Notes under the pieces: generated by a model | What the model saw: only the letters and a program-made list of their open reading frames with translations | Database searches by the model: none | What the model was told of the DNA's origin: nothing | Part shown: in pieces, positions 1 to 11,259 of the stretch | Layout of the letters: every line of letters begins with the position of its first letter | Numbering within the stretch: the first letter of the stretch is position 1 | From: Gigaspora rosea | Lineage: Eukaryota > Glomeromycota > Glomeromycetes > Diversisporales > Gigasporaceae | Direction of reading: 5' to 3' | Assembly: GCA_003550325.1 (NCBI GenBank) | Contig: QKWP01000577.1 | Span: 83,204 to 147,203 of the forward strand | DNA length: 64,000 nt | Program-made: the position numbers and the translations under genes

Positions 1-1
1 A

Positions 2-532
2 TATTTACAATTACTTGGAATTAAACTTTTTTCAATTACTCCACATACAGCAAGCTGTGAAAGAATTTGGTCTATTTGTGGATGGATGACAGGAAAAAGA
101 AGAACAAATTTATCAGTTAAAAATTTAGAATCTTTGGTTAAAATTCATTCTTATTATATTAATAACAAAGAATCTGAATTGAATTTATATAGCAAAGAAC
201 ATGCAGCAGATGACATTTATCAAGAATTATATAATGCACAAATTGAAGAAGAGGAAGAAGAAAACCAAAATGAAACAGAAAATATTAATTTAGATGAGTA
301 TGATTTAGATGATGATGAAGGAACTGTGTAGGAAAATCTAAATTTATTAGAAATAATTGATTTAGAAAATCATAATTTTGATGACACAGATGATAATCAA
401 ATAACAGAAGACTTAAATAATGATGAAGAACTAAATACTTTTATTCAAGATTTAGAAGATCAAGATGATTATGATCCTAGCAAAATAGCACAAAAACATT
501 TTGATGATATTGATGAAATTTATTATTATTAA
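2..532 (+). pseudogene. hAT-family transposase, C-terminal end
   Basis: The frame is open from the first full codon of the window, so the gene starts upstream. It encodes 'TASCERIWSICGWM' followed by 'RRTNLSVKNLESLV', the signature of the hAT C-terminal dimerisation domain, which pairs transposase subunits. A very acidic Asp/Glu/Asn-rich tail follows. A TAG at 329-331 interrupts the frame, but the same frame stays open with the same acidic composition to a TAA at 530-532. The real tail was therefore probably about 67 residues longer, and the TAG is a nonsense mutation or sequencing error. The catalytic DDE part lies outside the window. Several hAT-type MITEs further on could have been mobilised by such an enzyme (inference). 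Confidence 0.82.
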
Positions 533-834
533 ATTTAAATAATTATATTTTTATTTGTATTTAATGTTATATTATATATAGAGATTTTTTTCTTAAATAT
601 TAAGGATTTTTTTATATCACCTATAATATAAACTTTTTTATTAATATTATATTATGTATATTATATTTTATATTTTGTAATAATTTCTATAAAATTTATT
701 CATATTATATTATATATACTATATCTGATATTTTATATTTTGTATTAATTTTTATAAATGTATTGTTTATTAAAGATATTATTAAAATAAATATAAGTTT
801 ATAATAAATTTTAAAGATTGTATATTATATTTTA
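533..834. other. AT-only spacer
   Basis: Almost pure A/T with repeated TATATTATAT-like strings. No coding or structural feature seen. It is probably the 3' non-coding part of the hAT element. Confidence 0.5.
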
Positions 835-992
835 AGTTTCGGATTATAGCTTTGGGTTTCGGATTATAGCTTTGGGTTTCGGATTATAGTTTCGGGGTTT
901 CGGGTTTCGGAGTTTTGATTTTTTTTAAAAATTCCGAAACTAGTTTCGGATTATAGCTCTCCCGAAACTAGTTTTGAGTAGGTTTCGTTTCG
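835..992. repeat. 20-bp tandem repeat, GTTTCGGATTATAGCTTTGG
   Basis: The motif GGATTATAGC recurs at 841, 861 and 881 with an exact 20-bp period, then in diverged form near 945. GAAAC/GTTTC strings occur on both strands (for example CCGAAACTAG). Lying 300 bp beyond a hAT transposase stop, it could be the subterminal repeat block of that transposon. A matching terminal inverted repeat was not identified. Confidence 0.7.
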
Positions 993-1265
993 ACGTCATG
1001 TTTGACTTTGACTATTCCGGATCAGCCTGACAAACCCGTAAAAGAAGAAAAAAGGAAAATATACAAAAACTAATTTTTAAATTGATCTTGATGCACAAAT
1101 TAAAAATGACGGGAATGAAGTTTAATATATAGTAAGCACCAATATAACCAAATAGCCTCTGACCTTAAGGCTCTAACCCTAACCTTTTATCTCACGCACT
1201 TAATTTATTTACTAAATTAGATTTCCTTTTTTTGGATTTCCTGAGCAAATAAATTATGCCCGGAT

Positions 1266-1387
1266 TAGAGATGAGCAAGGTAATTTACTTATTACCTTAT
1301 TATGTAACAATTATGCCAATTTACTAATAACATACAAAGGAATTATTTGACTTTTACATAATAGGTAAATAACTTTGCCCATCTCTA
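1266..1387. mobile_element. hAT-type MITE, 122 bp
   Basis: The termini are inverted repeats: TAGAGATGAGCAAGGTAATT on the left, and the complement of the right end reads TAGAGATGGGCAAAGTTATT. The start TAGAGATGGGCAA is a common hAT terminus. The 8 bases on each side (GCCCGGAT and ACCAGAAT) match at 5 of 8, consistent with a decayed 8-bp TSD. No coding capacity. Confidence 0.65.
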
Positions 1388-1429
1388 ACCAGAATATAAA
1401 TGCTTACAGTGTAGATCTCATAGAGGAAT

Positions 1430-1640
1430 CTACCACATGGCACTTTACTGCCTTTTGTCACTTTATTACCTTTCATTAGTTCGTTACCTTTTGATAGTTT
1501 GCCACCTTTCGCCAGTTTCGCAACCTTTCGCCGGTTTTGCCACCTTATGCCAGTTTCGCCATTTCGTCTTTTAAAATTTTTTTGGCGAAAGTCGAAACTA
1601 GGTTTCGCCTTTCGCCAATGGCGAAACCTCTAGGTTTCGC
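1430..1640. repeat. TTTCGCC-rich degenerate short repeat with terminal hairpin
   Basis: From 1440 to 1570, units of roughly 18-20 bases of the type CCTTTCGCCAGTTTCGC recur. From 1585 to 1640 the motif occurs on both strands and forms a small palindrome around GGCGAAA/TTTCGCC. It resembles the GTTTCG-rich interior of the small hAT MITE at 23156, so it may be a relic of a related element. Confidence 0.5.
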
Positions 1641-2856
1641 CTAACAACTGTAGTAAGGACAACTATTTCTAGTCCTTGGTTCTATTTTCCTATCAAATGT
1701 AAAAGTTAGTCTGTAAATAGTAAATGAATTTATGAACTCTGTCTAGGATTTGGAGAAAGTAACTTACAGAGTGGTAGGTCCAAGAAATTTCATCAAGGTT
1801 ATTGAATTATTCTAAAGCTAATATTCTTTATGAAGTAGATTGATAATTGTTAACCATAGATATTATTATAAATGTCGCTTCAAGAATGCTTTGTAAAGAT
1901 AATCTAAAGTTTTTTTTTAAAAAAAATTGCATATTTTATCTATTTTTCTTAAATTTATATTCTTTAAAATGTTTAAGTGATTTGAATCAGTAATTATTTC
2001 TATAGAGCTAGCAAAAAACATAGATTAGTGCATATTCATGTTTCATAAATATATAAAAACTATATAGTTTAAAATATAATCAATGAGAGATTATAGATGT
2101 AAATTTAATGTAATTTTGAGAAACTTCTTGAAATCTGATTAATACTGTATTGTAAGTTTGTAATTTTCGTAACAAAACCCAAACTTGTTGGAAATGAAAT
2201 AACTTTCTTGAATAACTTAAATATACCGTTATGCTAAAAATAGATTTTCAATGCTCAAATTATTGAACTGATTGGTACTAAATTTCAATTTATGGCATAA
2301 AATTATAATTAAGAATGTATATAAGTAAATGTTATCTTTTGAAAATTTTGTTACTAAAGAAGCATATACTACTTGTTTGAACTACGAAGTGTTGCGTTTT
2401 CTCTTGCAGTCACCAGCAACAATTGTAACTTTGCGGTATGTAACTCTGAAGTGTAACTCTATGGATAAATAATGATATTTGTTTAAAAACAAAGTTCCAG
2501 ACTTTAAATGCAAAAACTTTTAGTGACAATTTTGTTGATTACAAGCCCATATAAGAAACAAAGAGTTTTTAAAGATAAAACATTCTACAGTCGTCCCTCA
2601 CTATAGTCACACCCCATATAGTCACACCTCTATTTAAGCACCCGATTTTGCGCGACGGACTCAAACATAGTAAAAAAACCTCATTATAGTCACAAATCGC
2701 TTATAATCATTATCACCATGAAAATTTGATTTTTTAACAATTTTATTGATAAAAAACCCTCATTATAGTCACCAATTTTAAATAAATATGGATTATATAA
2801 TCTGATTGGCCAATTTCCATATTCACGTATATTTAAAATTATCTATGAGAGTGATC

Positions 2857-3045
2857 CTATAGGCGAAATGTGGAGTGCTTCCATCTAAAACTTTCCCCCT
2901 ACTAAGTTAACGATACATGTCCACTAATTGAAAGTTGTAGAGCTCGTCGAGGCGCATCTAACGGTGGTTAGATCATCCAATTCGGCCCAGTGGATGGCGA
3001 GATATCGTTGAAAAACGATTGGCCGACTAATAAAATCCGTGACGG
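2857..3045. repeat. Single extra arm of the nested foldback element
   Basis: CTATAGGCGAAATGTGGAGT through GGCCGACTAATAAAATC is a direct repeat of the left arm at 3065-3257 with scattered differences. It is a solo or truncated copy next to the complete hairpin. Confidence 0.75.
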
Positions 3046-3064
3046 AGATTACATATGAAAATCA

Positions 3065-3465
3065 CTATAGGCGAAATGTGGAGTGCTTCCATCTAAATCT
3101 TTTTTTCTTACTAAGTTAACGATACATGCCCACTAATTGAAAGATGTAGGTTGTAGAGCTCGTCGAGACGCATCTAACGGTGGTTAGATCATCCAAATCG
3201 ACCCAGTGGATGGCGAGATAACGCCGAAAAACGATTGGCCGACTATATAAAATCTCTTATGTAAACAAATATTGTTTACATAGATTTTATATAGTCGGCC
3301 AATCGTTTTTCGACGATATCTCGCCATCCATTGGGTCGATTTGGATGATCTAACCACCGTTAGATGCGTCTCGACGAGCTCTACAACTTTCAATTAGTGG
3401 GTATGTATCGTTAACTTAGTAAGAAAAATAGTTTTAGATGGAAGCACGCCACATTTCGCCTATAG
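3065..3465. repeat. Long foldback (inverted-repeat) element, arms about 185-190 bp
   Basis: The left arm (3065 to about 3257) begins CTATAGGCGAAATGTGG. It is repeated in reverse complement from about 3283 to 3465, ending CCACATTTCGCCTATAG. The short loop is AT-rich with a TGTAAACAATATTGTTTACA-like palindrome. It is nested inside the TA-flanked element. Open frames here arise only from the palindrome. Confidence 0.85.
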
Positions 3466-6400
3466 ATGACCATAATGAGGTATTTTATTTATAGTCACAC
3501 CTCTTTACAATCACCAAAATAGGGTGCGACGGACTTGGTGATTATAGAGAGGGACGACTGTATTTTAAATTTAATTAGCATATTATCTTTACTATCGCTG
3601 TTCATGTAATGCCAAATTTAAGCACTCCTTATCCTGTATTAACTTTAATACAACCGTGGTATCATTTTTATCTCATACTCAAGTTTCAATTCCCATTGTA
3701 TTTGATACTAAAATTTTAGTATTTCAGATTTGAATTACGATTATTATGTTGTGCTTATCAATCACATTTACTATCAAGCAGTAGTTACCCACTGAATTGT
3801 TAGACTTATTTTAGGTTGATTTCTTTACAAAGTAATATGAATATTCATATTATTTCACAACAAATTATTAATGAGTAATTGAGACACCTGAATTTATATG
3901 AGGCTAGAAAGAAGTGCTCGATCTTTCTTATTTTTATCAATTCTGTAATTTGTGGAATCTATGTAAGTTTTATTTCTACCCGTTTGATAATATGTAATAC
4001 ATTTATTTCTGTACATACGTTAATGAAATTTTATTAGCAATAACCTTTCAACTTATTTCAGGCTTATTTTTTTGGCTCAAATTTAAAAATAAAAAAAATA
4101 CGGCTGTTATTCATAATCGATGGTATTTCTTTTCATAGTTGTTGCCTTATTTTTAACTTTGATACCTACTTTCTCACACCTCAAGGACGCATCTTTGCTA
4201 TTGATCTCTGAAATCAGAAAGCGTCCCTACAGAAGTCGACTGAAGCATTGAAGGGTCTCAAATTATACGTGCATGTTCAGATATAAGAGTCTATATTTTT
4301 TTAAAGATGTATGCTTTGGACTGTTCTCATCTTTTGTGCCTAGTTTCTTTCTTCCTGTCTTAACAAAACAATTGGCATAATGACGTCAAGTCAATTAATG
4401 ATATTACTACCATATATTTTTTCTGCTACTGTACTATTTATATGGTCTTGCTTCATGGTTATCAAATAATTACCAGAAAAAGATCTTGGAGTATAATTTC
4501 CTGAGATCCTATTTCTATTGTAAGTTTTGCAGGAATCGTGGCGGCGTAACCATTAATTCGAGTTTATACAGTTTAAGATACTTTTCTACGACTTTACTGG
4601 CTTGAGTAATGTGCACATTGCTACTAGTTGCATTTAGTTGGCTGATGTGTAAAATTGACAAATATATATTTTTTTCTTGCATATAAAGCATCTTTTATCT
4701 CTTGGAGACAATTGAGTTTTAAAACCTATGAATTCGCATGTTATCATTGCTTTAACAATAGCAATATGCAAAATTCATAGATTCACAAAAATGCTTGTCT
4801 AAATTCATTGTATTATCATTGTTTAAAAATGGCTATATGCAAAATTCATATAGTTCACAAAAATAGGTTGTAATACTAAGTGATAAATCATAACATCAAC
4901 TAATAAATTAATTTTTGCTGCTCAAAACTTTTATCAGTTGGCCAATAAACATAATAACATGGCTATCAGGTGATTAAGGTACCCATTTATGTTGTATTGA
5001 TCGTTGGAGTTCTAATTATTGCAATTAATGAAGCACCCTCATTTATTGTATTTTTAATCGCTGCGACTATTCAATGCTACATTAACGGTTAGATCATATT
5101 AATAAGAAACGTGATTTCGACATAATATCCGATCATAATAATAGCTTAAATGAATGTGTTTAAGAATAATAAAAAAGTTAAAGATTTGGTAATGAGATTG
5201 GCTGAACATGAGCCAAAATGTGATGAAGTGTTATGTATTATCATATTAATTGGAGGTATTTAATATAATTGATTGCAGTTCTAAATTATAAGCTATCCAC
5301 TTTAAGTCATAATATTAACATTATTATATATGTATTACAGTTGTTTGTTTAAATAATGCATACTATTAGCATATATATTCTTTAATCAATCACTGTATTA
5401 TGTATTTATTGCTATAGCATTAATACAAAAAATGAAAACTTAATTTGTAAACATTTCAATATAATTTACATGAGGAGTATGTTGTAATAATAACTTAAAG
5501 AAATCAAAATTACCTTGTGTAAAATAACATCATTAATTACGAGATTATGGTCACGTAAGTTGTAATTGATGTCGTGGCAAGGTCATAAGATGAAATCGCG
5601 ATATCAATAAGATATTTAGAAATGATGAAGCAATACCTTACTTTAAAACCATTAAATAATTAATAAAGGAGTCTGATTCCTTTAGGAAATTATAGTTTTC
5701 AAAACCATTTCTTCTGATGTTCAATGTCACATAAAGTTGTTAGCATCAACTATTTACAATGATTAAGAAAAAAAGATATAATATGTTTCTACTATATCCA
5801 GTATACTAGTAGTAGGAACGTGATTAAGTTTCTATATTGATTAAAATTTTGATGATGGTTTGATGACGTGGCAATTAATTTTGTATTAAATACATTGGCA
5901 TTTTTTCAAGAACAAAACATAGTACTATAATACAAGATTCATTTCATCAAGTATGTAAATTTCATAGATTACAACCTAAGAATTTTATTAAATTTCTTGA
6001 TTGCATCCAAATATCTAAATCTTTAGTAATGCTTTTTCTTATATCAATTGTTACTTCTGTAAGTTAATACATGAAAAGCATATAAAATACATCAAATCTG
6101 CTCAAAAAAAATAATGGTATATGCATATTAATAGGAATACTGTTGAAGATATAAGTTATGTTCAACCATTTCAGACCACGAGGGATTCTTATATATACGT
6201 AAAAGATAATACCTTCTCACGGCAATATTTATAGGGAGCATAATGACCAAAGTATTTTTGAGGTGAAAGCTTTAAAAGTTGAATTTAAGATTATGGATGT
6301 GTAAATAAAGAAATGAAATAGTGCATCTGATAACTCGTTAATAAAGTTTATACTGTAATTAATGATAAAGATACTTGTATAAGCATGTAAATTCGAAAAT

Positions 6401-6751
6401 TGATCTGAATGAAATAATATTTAAGTTACTTTTAAATAAAAACTATTTAAATAACTTCAAAACTATCTGCAAATTTGAATATTTAGGAATAAAGAAAAAA
6501 ATTATTTAAATAATTTTTGACTGAAATAGAATTCTCAAAGCTTAATTCTGAAACAATGGATATTTAAGATTTCGATGAAATTACATACAAATATCAAATT
6601 AATTCACAACCTCAATGATTACTATAATAAATGGGTATACAACATCATATACAATTTTATAACGTGAATTATTTATAATAACATCCATTAGCCACTTTTT
6701 CATATTCAACACTAACACAAATAAAACACATATAATTTTGATTGGATATTG

Positions 6752-6773
6752 TTATATATATATATATATATAT
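6752..6773. repeat. (TA)n microsatellite
   Basis: About eleven TA units. The paralogous position near 19428 has only a few, so the array expanded or contracted after the duplication. Confidence 0.8.
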
Positions 6774-7121
6774 GAAAACTTCCTGTTCGTATCCTTTTTT
6801 TGAAAACATCCGTAAAAATCCAGATTAATTCTGGTCTTAATAAATACAGGAAATCTTTGAAGTATCGTGGATTTCCAATAATTTCTGATATGTATTTTGC
6901 CACATCTTTTTGAAAATTGCCATAAATTTAATTGCGAGAATTTTTTTAAGTTCTAATTATGTTGGATATGATTAGTGTATATTAGTTAAGAGAATTATTC
7001 ATTTATAGGATAATAATACAAACCAATTATTACTTAAATAATAATCTAATACTACTGTATACAATTAATTATATTAAAGTTTTTATTGTAACTTTATTTC
7101 AATAAATTTATATCAGTAAAC

Positions 7122-8676
7122 TTATTTTGATTTTTTATGAATCTGAAATACTTCATATTCATTTACTAAAGAATATTTAACATTACTAATTTCTTTTTCA
7201 TATGCATGAATATGACAATAACATACATTATTTTGATTATTAAAATATTGTTTATTATTATCATAAAACATGCGAAAATCACTACCACCAAAATTTGCAA
7301 CGTACTGCTTATCTAAAAATAAAGCATATCCTGGATTTTTCACTCGACTTAAAATAGAATTTTGACTAGCATCAGTTTTCAATGAAAAAATAAAGCTCTC
7401 TTGGCAACTAGCATAATTGCCCACAGAACTATTCCATGGAATTGGATTATATCCTCCAAGAATTTTTTCAATATTATCAGAACCTTTAACATTCGCAACA
7501 ATAACAGTATTAGTTTTCATATCACACAAATTCCAAAATGCATCTCGAGTAAAACCATCCTTACTCCCACGAAGAAGTAATTTAAATTCGTATGGATTAT
7601 TTGATGCATTATACAAATCGACTTTTTTATCAATCCATGATGCAATTTCTGCAGCATGTTCTTCATTAATAATTGTTGAAAATGACACTGTCGATCTGGC
7701 TGGTAATACTGTTTCTGAAATAATACGGGGTGGTAGAATAGTTGATGAAATTTGATAATTAGATGACATAAATTTTTTAATTAAATCATTCCAAATATTT
7801 TTATCAATAATTTGTGAATATGGTAATAAATAATTTGCAACGTCATCACTAGAAATTTGAAAGTATCGGATAAAAGGTAAGCAATTTTGTAAAGTTGCTT
7901 TCAAAGTCATAAAATTTTCATATGTCCATTTTTCAAGGTCCGAAGGTAAGATTGGATTTTGTGCAATTCCCCATTCGATCATATAATTCCAAATCTTTAT
8001 CTCTTTCATTTGCAAATCATCACGACTGATGAGTGATACTAGTGCATTCTCTTTAAGAGAAGTGAAATCTTCTGAATTAAAGACGAGATTTGGATATTTT
8101 GCTACAATGTTATTACACCAGTTTTGAAGTTCTTTGAGTTTATCGTTTTGAAAGCATGTTTTATAAATTTGTGTAAATCGAGACCGTAACTAGTGAGCAT
8201 TTGATTCGATTAAATGTGATTGAAGACATTCCAATAATTCTTCTAACAGAAATTCTTCAGCTGCTTGAATAAGTTCAAAAAGAAACTGAGCGTCAAGATT
8301 CTCTAAAGAAACAAATCCACCATATATGTACCTTATATTTTTTTTAAAACAATTAATTACGGTAAGTTAAAAATTTTGTAAAAATAATTTATATATAAAA
8401 AAAAAATTATATCTTCATTTACTTGATAATAATTTCAAATTGCTGAATTGAAATGTTTGACGTTAAATCAATACTTGTAACGCTAACCGTATCCTTAGCA
8501 GCCTTTAATAATTCGTTACGAAAATATAAAGATCTGTATTTTAAAATTACTGAATGAAGTTTGAATTCCTTTGTATTTGGAGATTTTCCCACTTTGATAA
8601 TTACATTAAAATCTTTTTTACTTTCAAGAAGTTCTATGTAATTATTTGAAAGTTTTTTAAAATGTTTAATTGCCAT
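7122..8676 (-). pseudogene. BTB-BACK-TLDc domain protein, copy 1, one nonsense codon
   Basis: Two exons on the minus strand: 8676-8423 and 8331-7122, with a 91-bp GT-AG intron at 8422-8332. Spliced length is 487 codons plus stop. Exon 1 gives a BTB/POZ start ('FNVIIKVGKSPNTKEFKLHS'). The splice regenerates 'KYIYGGF', typical of the BTB end. A BACK-like helical region follows ('LVSLISRDDLQM'), then a C-terminal TLDc domain from about residue 295 ('LLLRGSKDGFTRDAFW', 'FGGSDFRMFYDNN'). BTB proteins of this kind usually act as dimerising adaptors for cullin-3 ligases; TLDc proteins can regulate V-ATPase or oxidative-stress responses (family knowledge). Codon 132 is TAG (8192-8190), where the diverged paralogue at 21.2-22.5 kb reads TGG in the same 'HxLRSRF' context. 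A single G-to-A change thus kills an otherwise intact gene, unless it is a sequence error. Confidence 0.85.
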
Positions 8677-9689
8677 TTTTTGGTATACTAGATTGAGTGT
8701 TATTTGTAACGTACATACATTTGATCATGCATTTTGTGCATCCCAATCTAATGGTGTCACCAGATGTAAAAGTTCGTGCACCTGATTGGATGTTATCACT
8801 GTATTTGTATTACCATTGCCATTGTTGGTTTTGTACTTTCGGCAAGGTCGACATTTTTTTTACACAATTTTTTGCTTTCTACTTTTATTATATTATTGAT
8901 ATATAGTATTTATTACAATTTTATTCAAAAGTTTATTGGTTATTACATTTGTGATTTATTATTAATATTTTTATAATATTTTTGTATTCTTAAATTTCTT
9001 CCTATATCTTTCGATGGTGATCTGAAGATTGTTAGTTTATAAATAATATAGTGCAACTATCATCAATATGACTTTATTTTTTTTTGTTTTATTTTGTGCT
9101 AATTATGAAAAAAATATTCTTTTTTTTTAATGTTTATTATACATAAATTAAACGTTTTGTTTTTAAAAAATTAATAAAAAGATAAAAATTTTATATTTTG
9201 TTCTAAACAAAGTTATAATTTTATATTATTATCTTTAATTATATATTAGATCACCAGCATTATTCATGAAATGTGAAATGGAAAGTTGCTAATAAAAAAA
9301 GAAAAAGTCATTGATCGCAAAATCCAAATTTTATGGTGATTGAGTTTATGATACAGTATATGAAATTATTAAACAAAGTGTAAAAATATCAAAGCAACGA
9401 AGATTGTTATAATTAACACTGTAACTAGGAATTGCAATCCTTATATCCTATGATAATAATTTAATTAAGGCTGCAATTATTAGATAAGGCCACATGCTAA
9501 CCTATGATATCTACAGTAAGTATGCTCTAATAATTAAGCAAGTCTAGGCCTTAGTTAAATTTTATTATATTAAAGCACGTAAGTCACTTGAGCATTATCG
9601 AAGAAATTATATAATAGAAATTAACTTTCTTTTAAAACTTATTATTTCATGCATAAATTTGCCATGTTTTTATATATTTTAACACGTAA
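8677..9689. other. Intergenic region, no gene recognised
   Basis: AT-rich with poly-T runs. Overlapping plus-strand open frames at 8697-8976 are short, hydrophobic by composition only, and have no recognisable domain. No repeat partner was found in the window. Confidence 0.4.
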
Positions 9690-9752
9690 ATTTTTTTTTT
9701 TTACATTTACCAGGCATTATTTCCTGGGACGCCAAGTGGGCGTACTTTATAA
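9690..9752 (-). mobile_element. SINE 3'-tail fragment
   Basis: A run of T followed within 40 bases by CTGGGACGCCAAGTGGGCGTACTTT. The SINE at 11260-11910 has the same arrangement (poly-T, then GGGGACGCCGGATGGCGTACTTT). On the minus strand this is a short GTACGCC...GGCGTCCC hairpin followed by poly-A, so it is a 5'-truncated copy or a solo tail. Confidence 0.55.
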
Positions 9753-9798
9753 GTTAAATTATTAAGTAACTACTTATAGATTTGATTTAAATAGAATC

Positions 9799-9860
9799 CC
9801 AATGGTACACGTATAAATAGTATTTTTAAAAAAATTAACCAATCAGCGGATTTTTAACCA
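9799..9860 (+). promoter_or_regulatory. Conserved upstream segment with TATA-like box of the kinase relics
   Basis: ATGGTACACGTATAAATAGT at 9803-9822 and the following ATTAACCAATCAGCGGATTT are shared with 54818-54870 upstream of K2. Conservation in both copies at the left edge of homology, with TATAAATA and a CCAAT-like string, suggests the ancestral promoter. The reversed spacing of CCAAT and TATA makes this uncertain. Confidence 0.35.
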
Positions 9861-11246
9861 TGTTGTATGAGTTACAATTTTAAATTGAGAAAATCTTGTA
9901 CTACGAGGCTTGTCCATGCTTTATTTAAGGAAGTTTGCGCATCAAAATTTTCCCAATGTCGTAATAATAATTGTAATAAACTTGAAGATGGAACATATCG
10001 GTAGTATTTTAAAAAAATAGAGCCATAAGTGTCCCATTCCAATATGCCAATACGAGATAGATGAACCACTTATATGTGATGATTGTCTTTCTGAATTATT
10101 AAAAAGTGATTTTCCTAACTGGACTAGTGGAAATTCGCAAATTGGGGAATTTATTCAAAAAGCAGAACTTTCATCAACTTATATTAAATATCCTGAATGG
10201 ATTCCATATAGCACTTTCAATGAAATAAAATAAATTAGTAAAGGCGTGTTTGGTATTGTATATTCTGCAAAATGAGATAAAGGAGTAAAATGTTTCAGAT
10301 GGAGAGATAAATACATGTATAATACTCGATCTGGACTCTGTATGATTGCACTAAAACAATTAAATGACGAAGAAGATAAAATTAATCTTTTTCTTAATGA
10401 GGTATAGGTTCTAAATATTAAATTCTTTATACTTGTTTGTAGTCGATTTTAAATAAATTCCATTTTAAATACAGATTCAAGACCAATTTAATTGTTGTCA
10501 TTTATATGGAGTAACTCAAGATCTCAATATATGTTCGTGATGTGTTACACACACAGGGATCTACGACGATTTTTGCAGAAAATTTCGATCCAGAATAAGT
10601 TACAAATTGCAAAATTAATGGAATAATACCAGATATTGCACCAGAGATACTTCATTTTCAATCTTCGTATTCTCAAGCACGAGACATTTATAATCTAGGT
10701 ATAATTTTATGGGAAATTATTTATGGGATTCCAGCATTTCTAAACAGAGCACATGATGTAAATTTAATAGCAGATATTTGTAATGGTTTTCGACCAAAAA
10801 CTTGTCATTTTGCACCTCCAACTTATAATGATTTGCTAAAAAAATGTTGGACCAAAATCCTTAGAACGACCAACTATAAATGTTATATTAAATTCTATTG
10901 GAAAGTTGATTACATGTTTAAGGTATATAGGAGAAAATGGACTTGATGAAAACGAGATTATAAATATTAGAGCTTTATCAGAACAAAAAAAATTGCTCAA
11001 ATATTTGGTTACTTACTTAATAGGTATCAAAATGAATATTTTTTTAATCAAGACAAAAGATTTATATTTCCGAAATTATTACAGGAATTTCTTAATTCAT
11101 TAACGCAACTAAAATATATAAAATTATGAAAATGGAAGCACGATATTCCTATTCATCTGGGTGTGATATATAAAAATCGTATGATTAGTGTTATTAATGA
11201 GTATGTGACTCGCCAAAATGATATGATACTTCAATACGAAATTTGT
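9799..11246 (+). pseudogene. TKL-type protein kinase relic K1
   Basis: Homologous to K2 at 54.8-56.4 kb. A Cys-rich front ('RKSCTTRLVHALF', 'SQCRNNNCNK') precedes 'PLICDDCLSELLKSDFPNW', then a broken ATP-binding region ('ISKGVFGIVYSAK', 'CMIALKQ'). In-frame stops lie at 10231-10233 (TAA) and 10273-10275 (TGA, where K2 has Trp). A GT-AG intron is recognisable at 10402-10474. After the intron the frame is disrupted, and about 165 bases present in K2 are missing between roughly 10610 and 10620, including the catalytic loop. Pieces of the C-lobe remain ('APEIL', 'FRPKTCHFAPPTYNDLL'). It cannot encode a kinase. Its downstream edge is split by a SINE at 11260. Confidence 0.8.
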
Positions 11247-11259
11247 GATATGCCGTAAG

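Larger units (their letters stand above)
2588..3560. mobile_element. Tc1/mariner-pogo-type TIR element, 973 bp
   Basis: Both ends start CAGTCGTCCCTC and match as inverted repeats at 21 of 23 bases. Each is flanked by TA (2586-2587 and 3561-3562). The paralogous spacer at about 15800 shows the undisturbed site with one TA, confirming insertion and TSD. There is no transposase, so it is non-autonomous. The interior carries a separate foldback repeat (3065-3465) and a third copy of its arm. Confidence 0.85.
1665..6995. repeat. R1 spacer repeat, copy i
   Basis: Non-coding, AT-rich block that aligns collinearly, with many substitutions and small indels, to 15100-19495 and in shorter form to 32930-34190 and 36040-36905. 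Anchor strings include AATGCTGTATTGTAAGTTTG-like sequence (near 2140, 15345, 33190) and CTTTTCTACGACTTTACTGG (near 4580 and 16913). Copy i holds the TA-flanked element at 2588-3560. Together with the adjoining BTB-TLDc gene, it forms a segmental duplication with the 15.1-22.5 kb block. Confidence 0.8.

Noticed and set aside
3184..3393. Minus-strand open frame of 69 codons
   Set aside because: Lies within the foldback palindrome; the protein is an artefact of the repeat arm.
7417..7755. Plus-strand open frame of 112 codons
   Set aside because: Antisense shadow of the TLDc exon; the minus-strand product has clear domains.
9872..10069. Minus-strand frame of 65 codons
   Set aside because: Antisense to the Cys-rich front of the K1 kinase relic.
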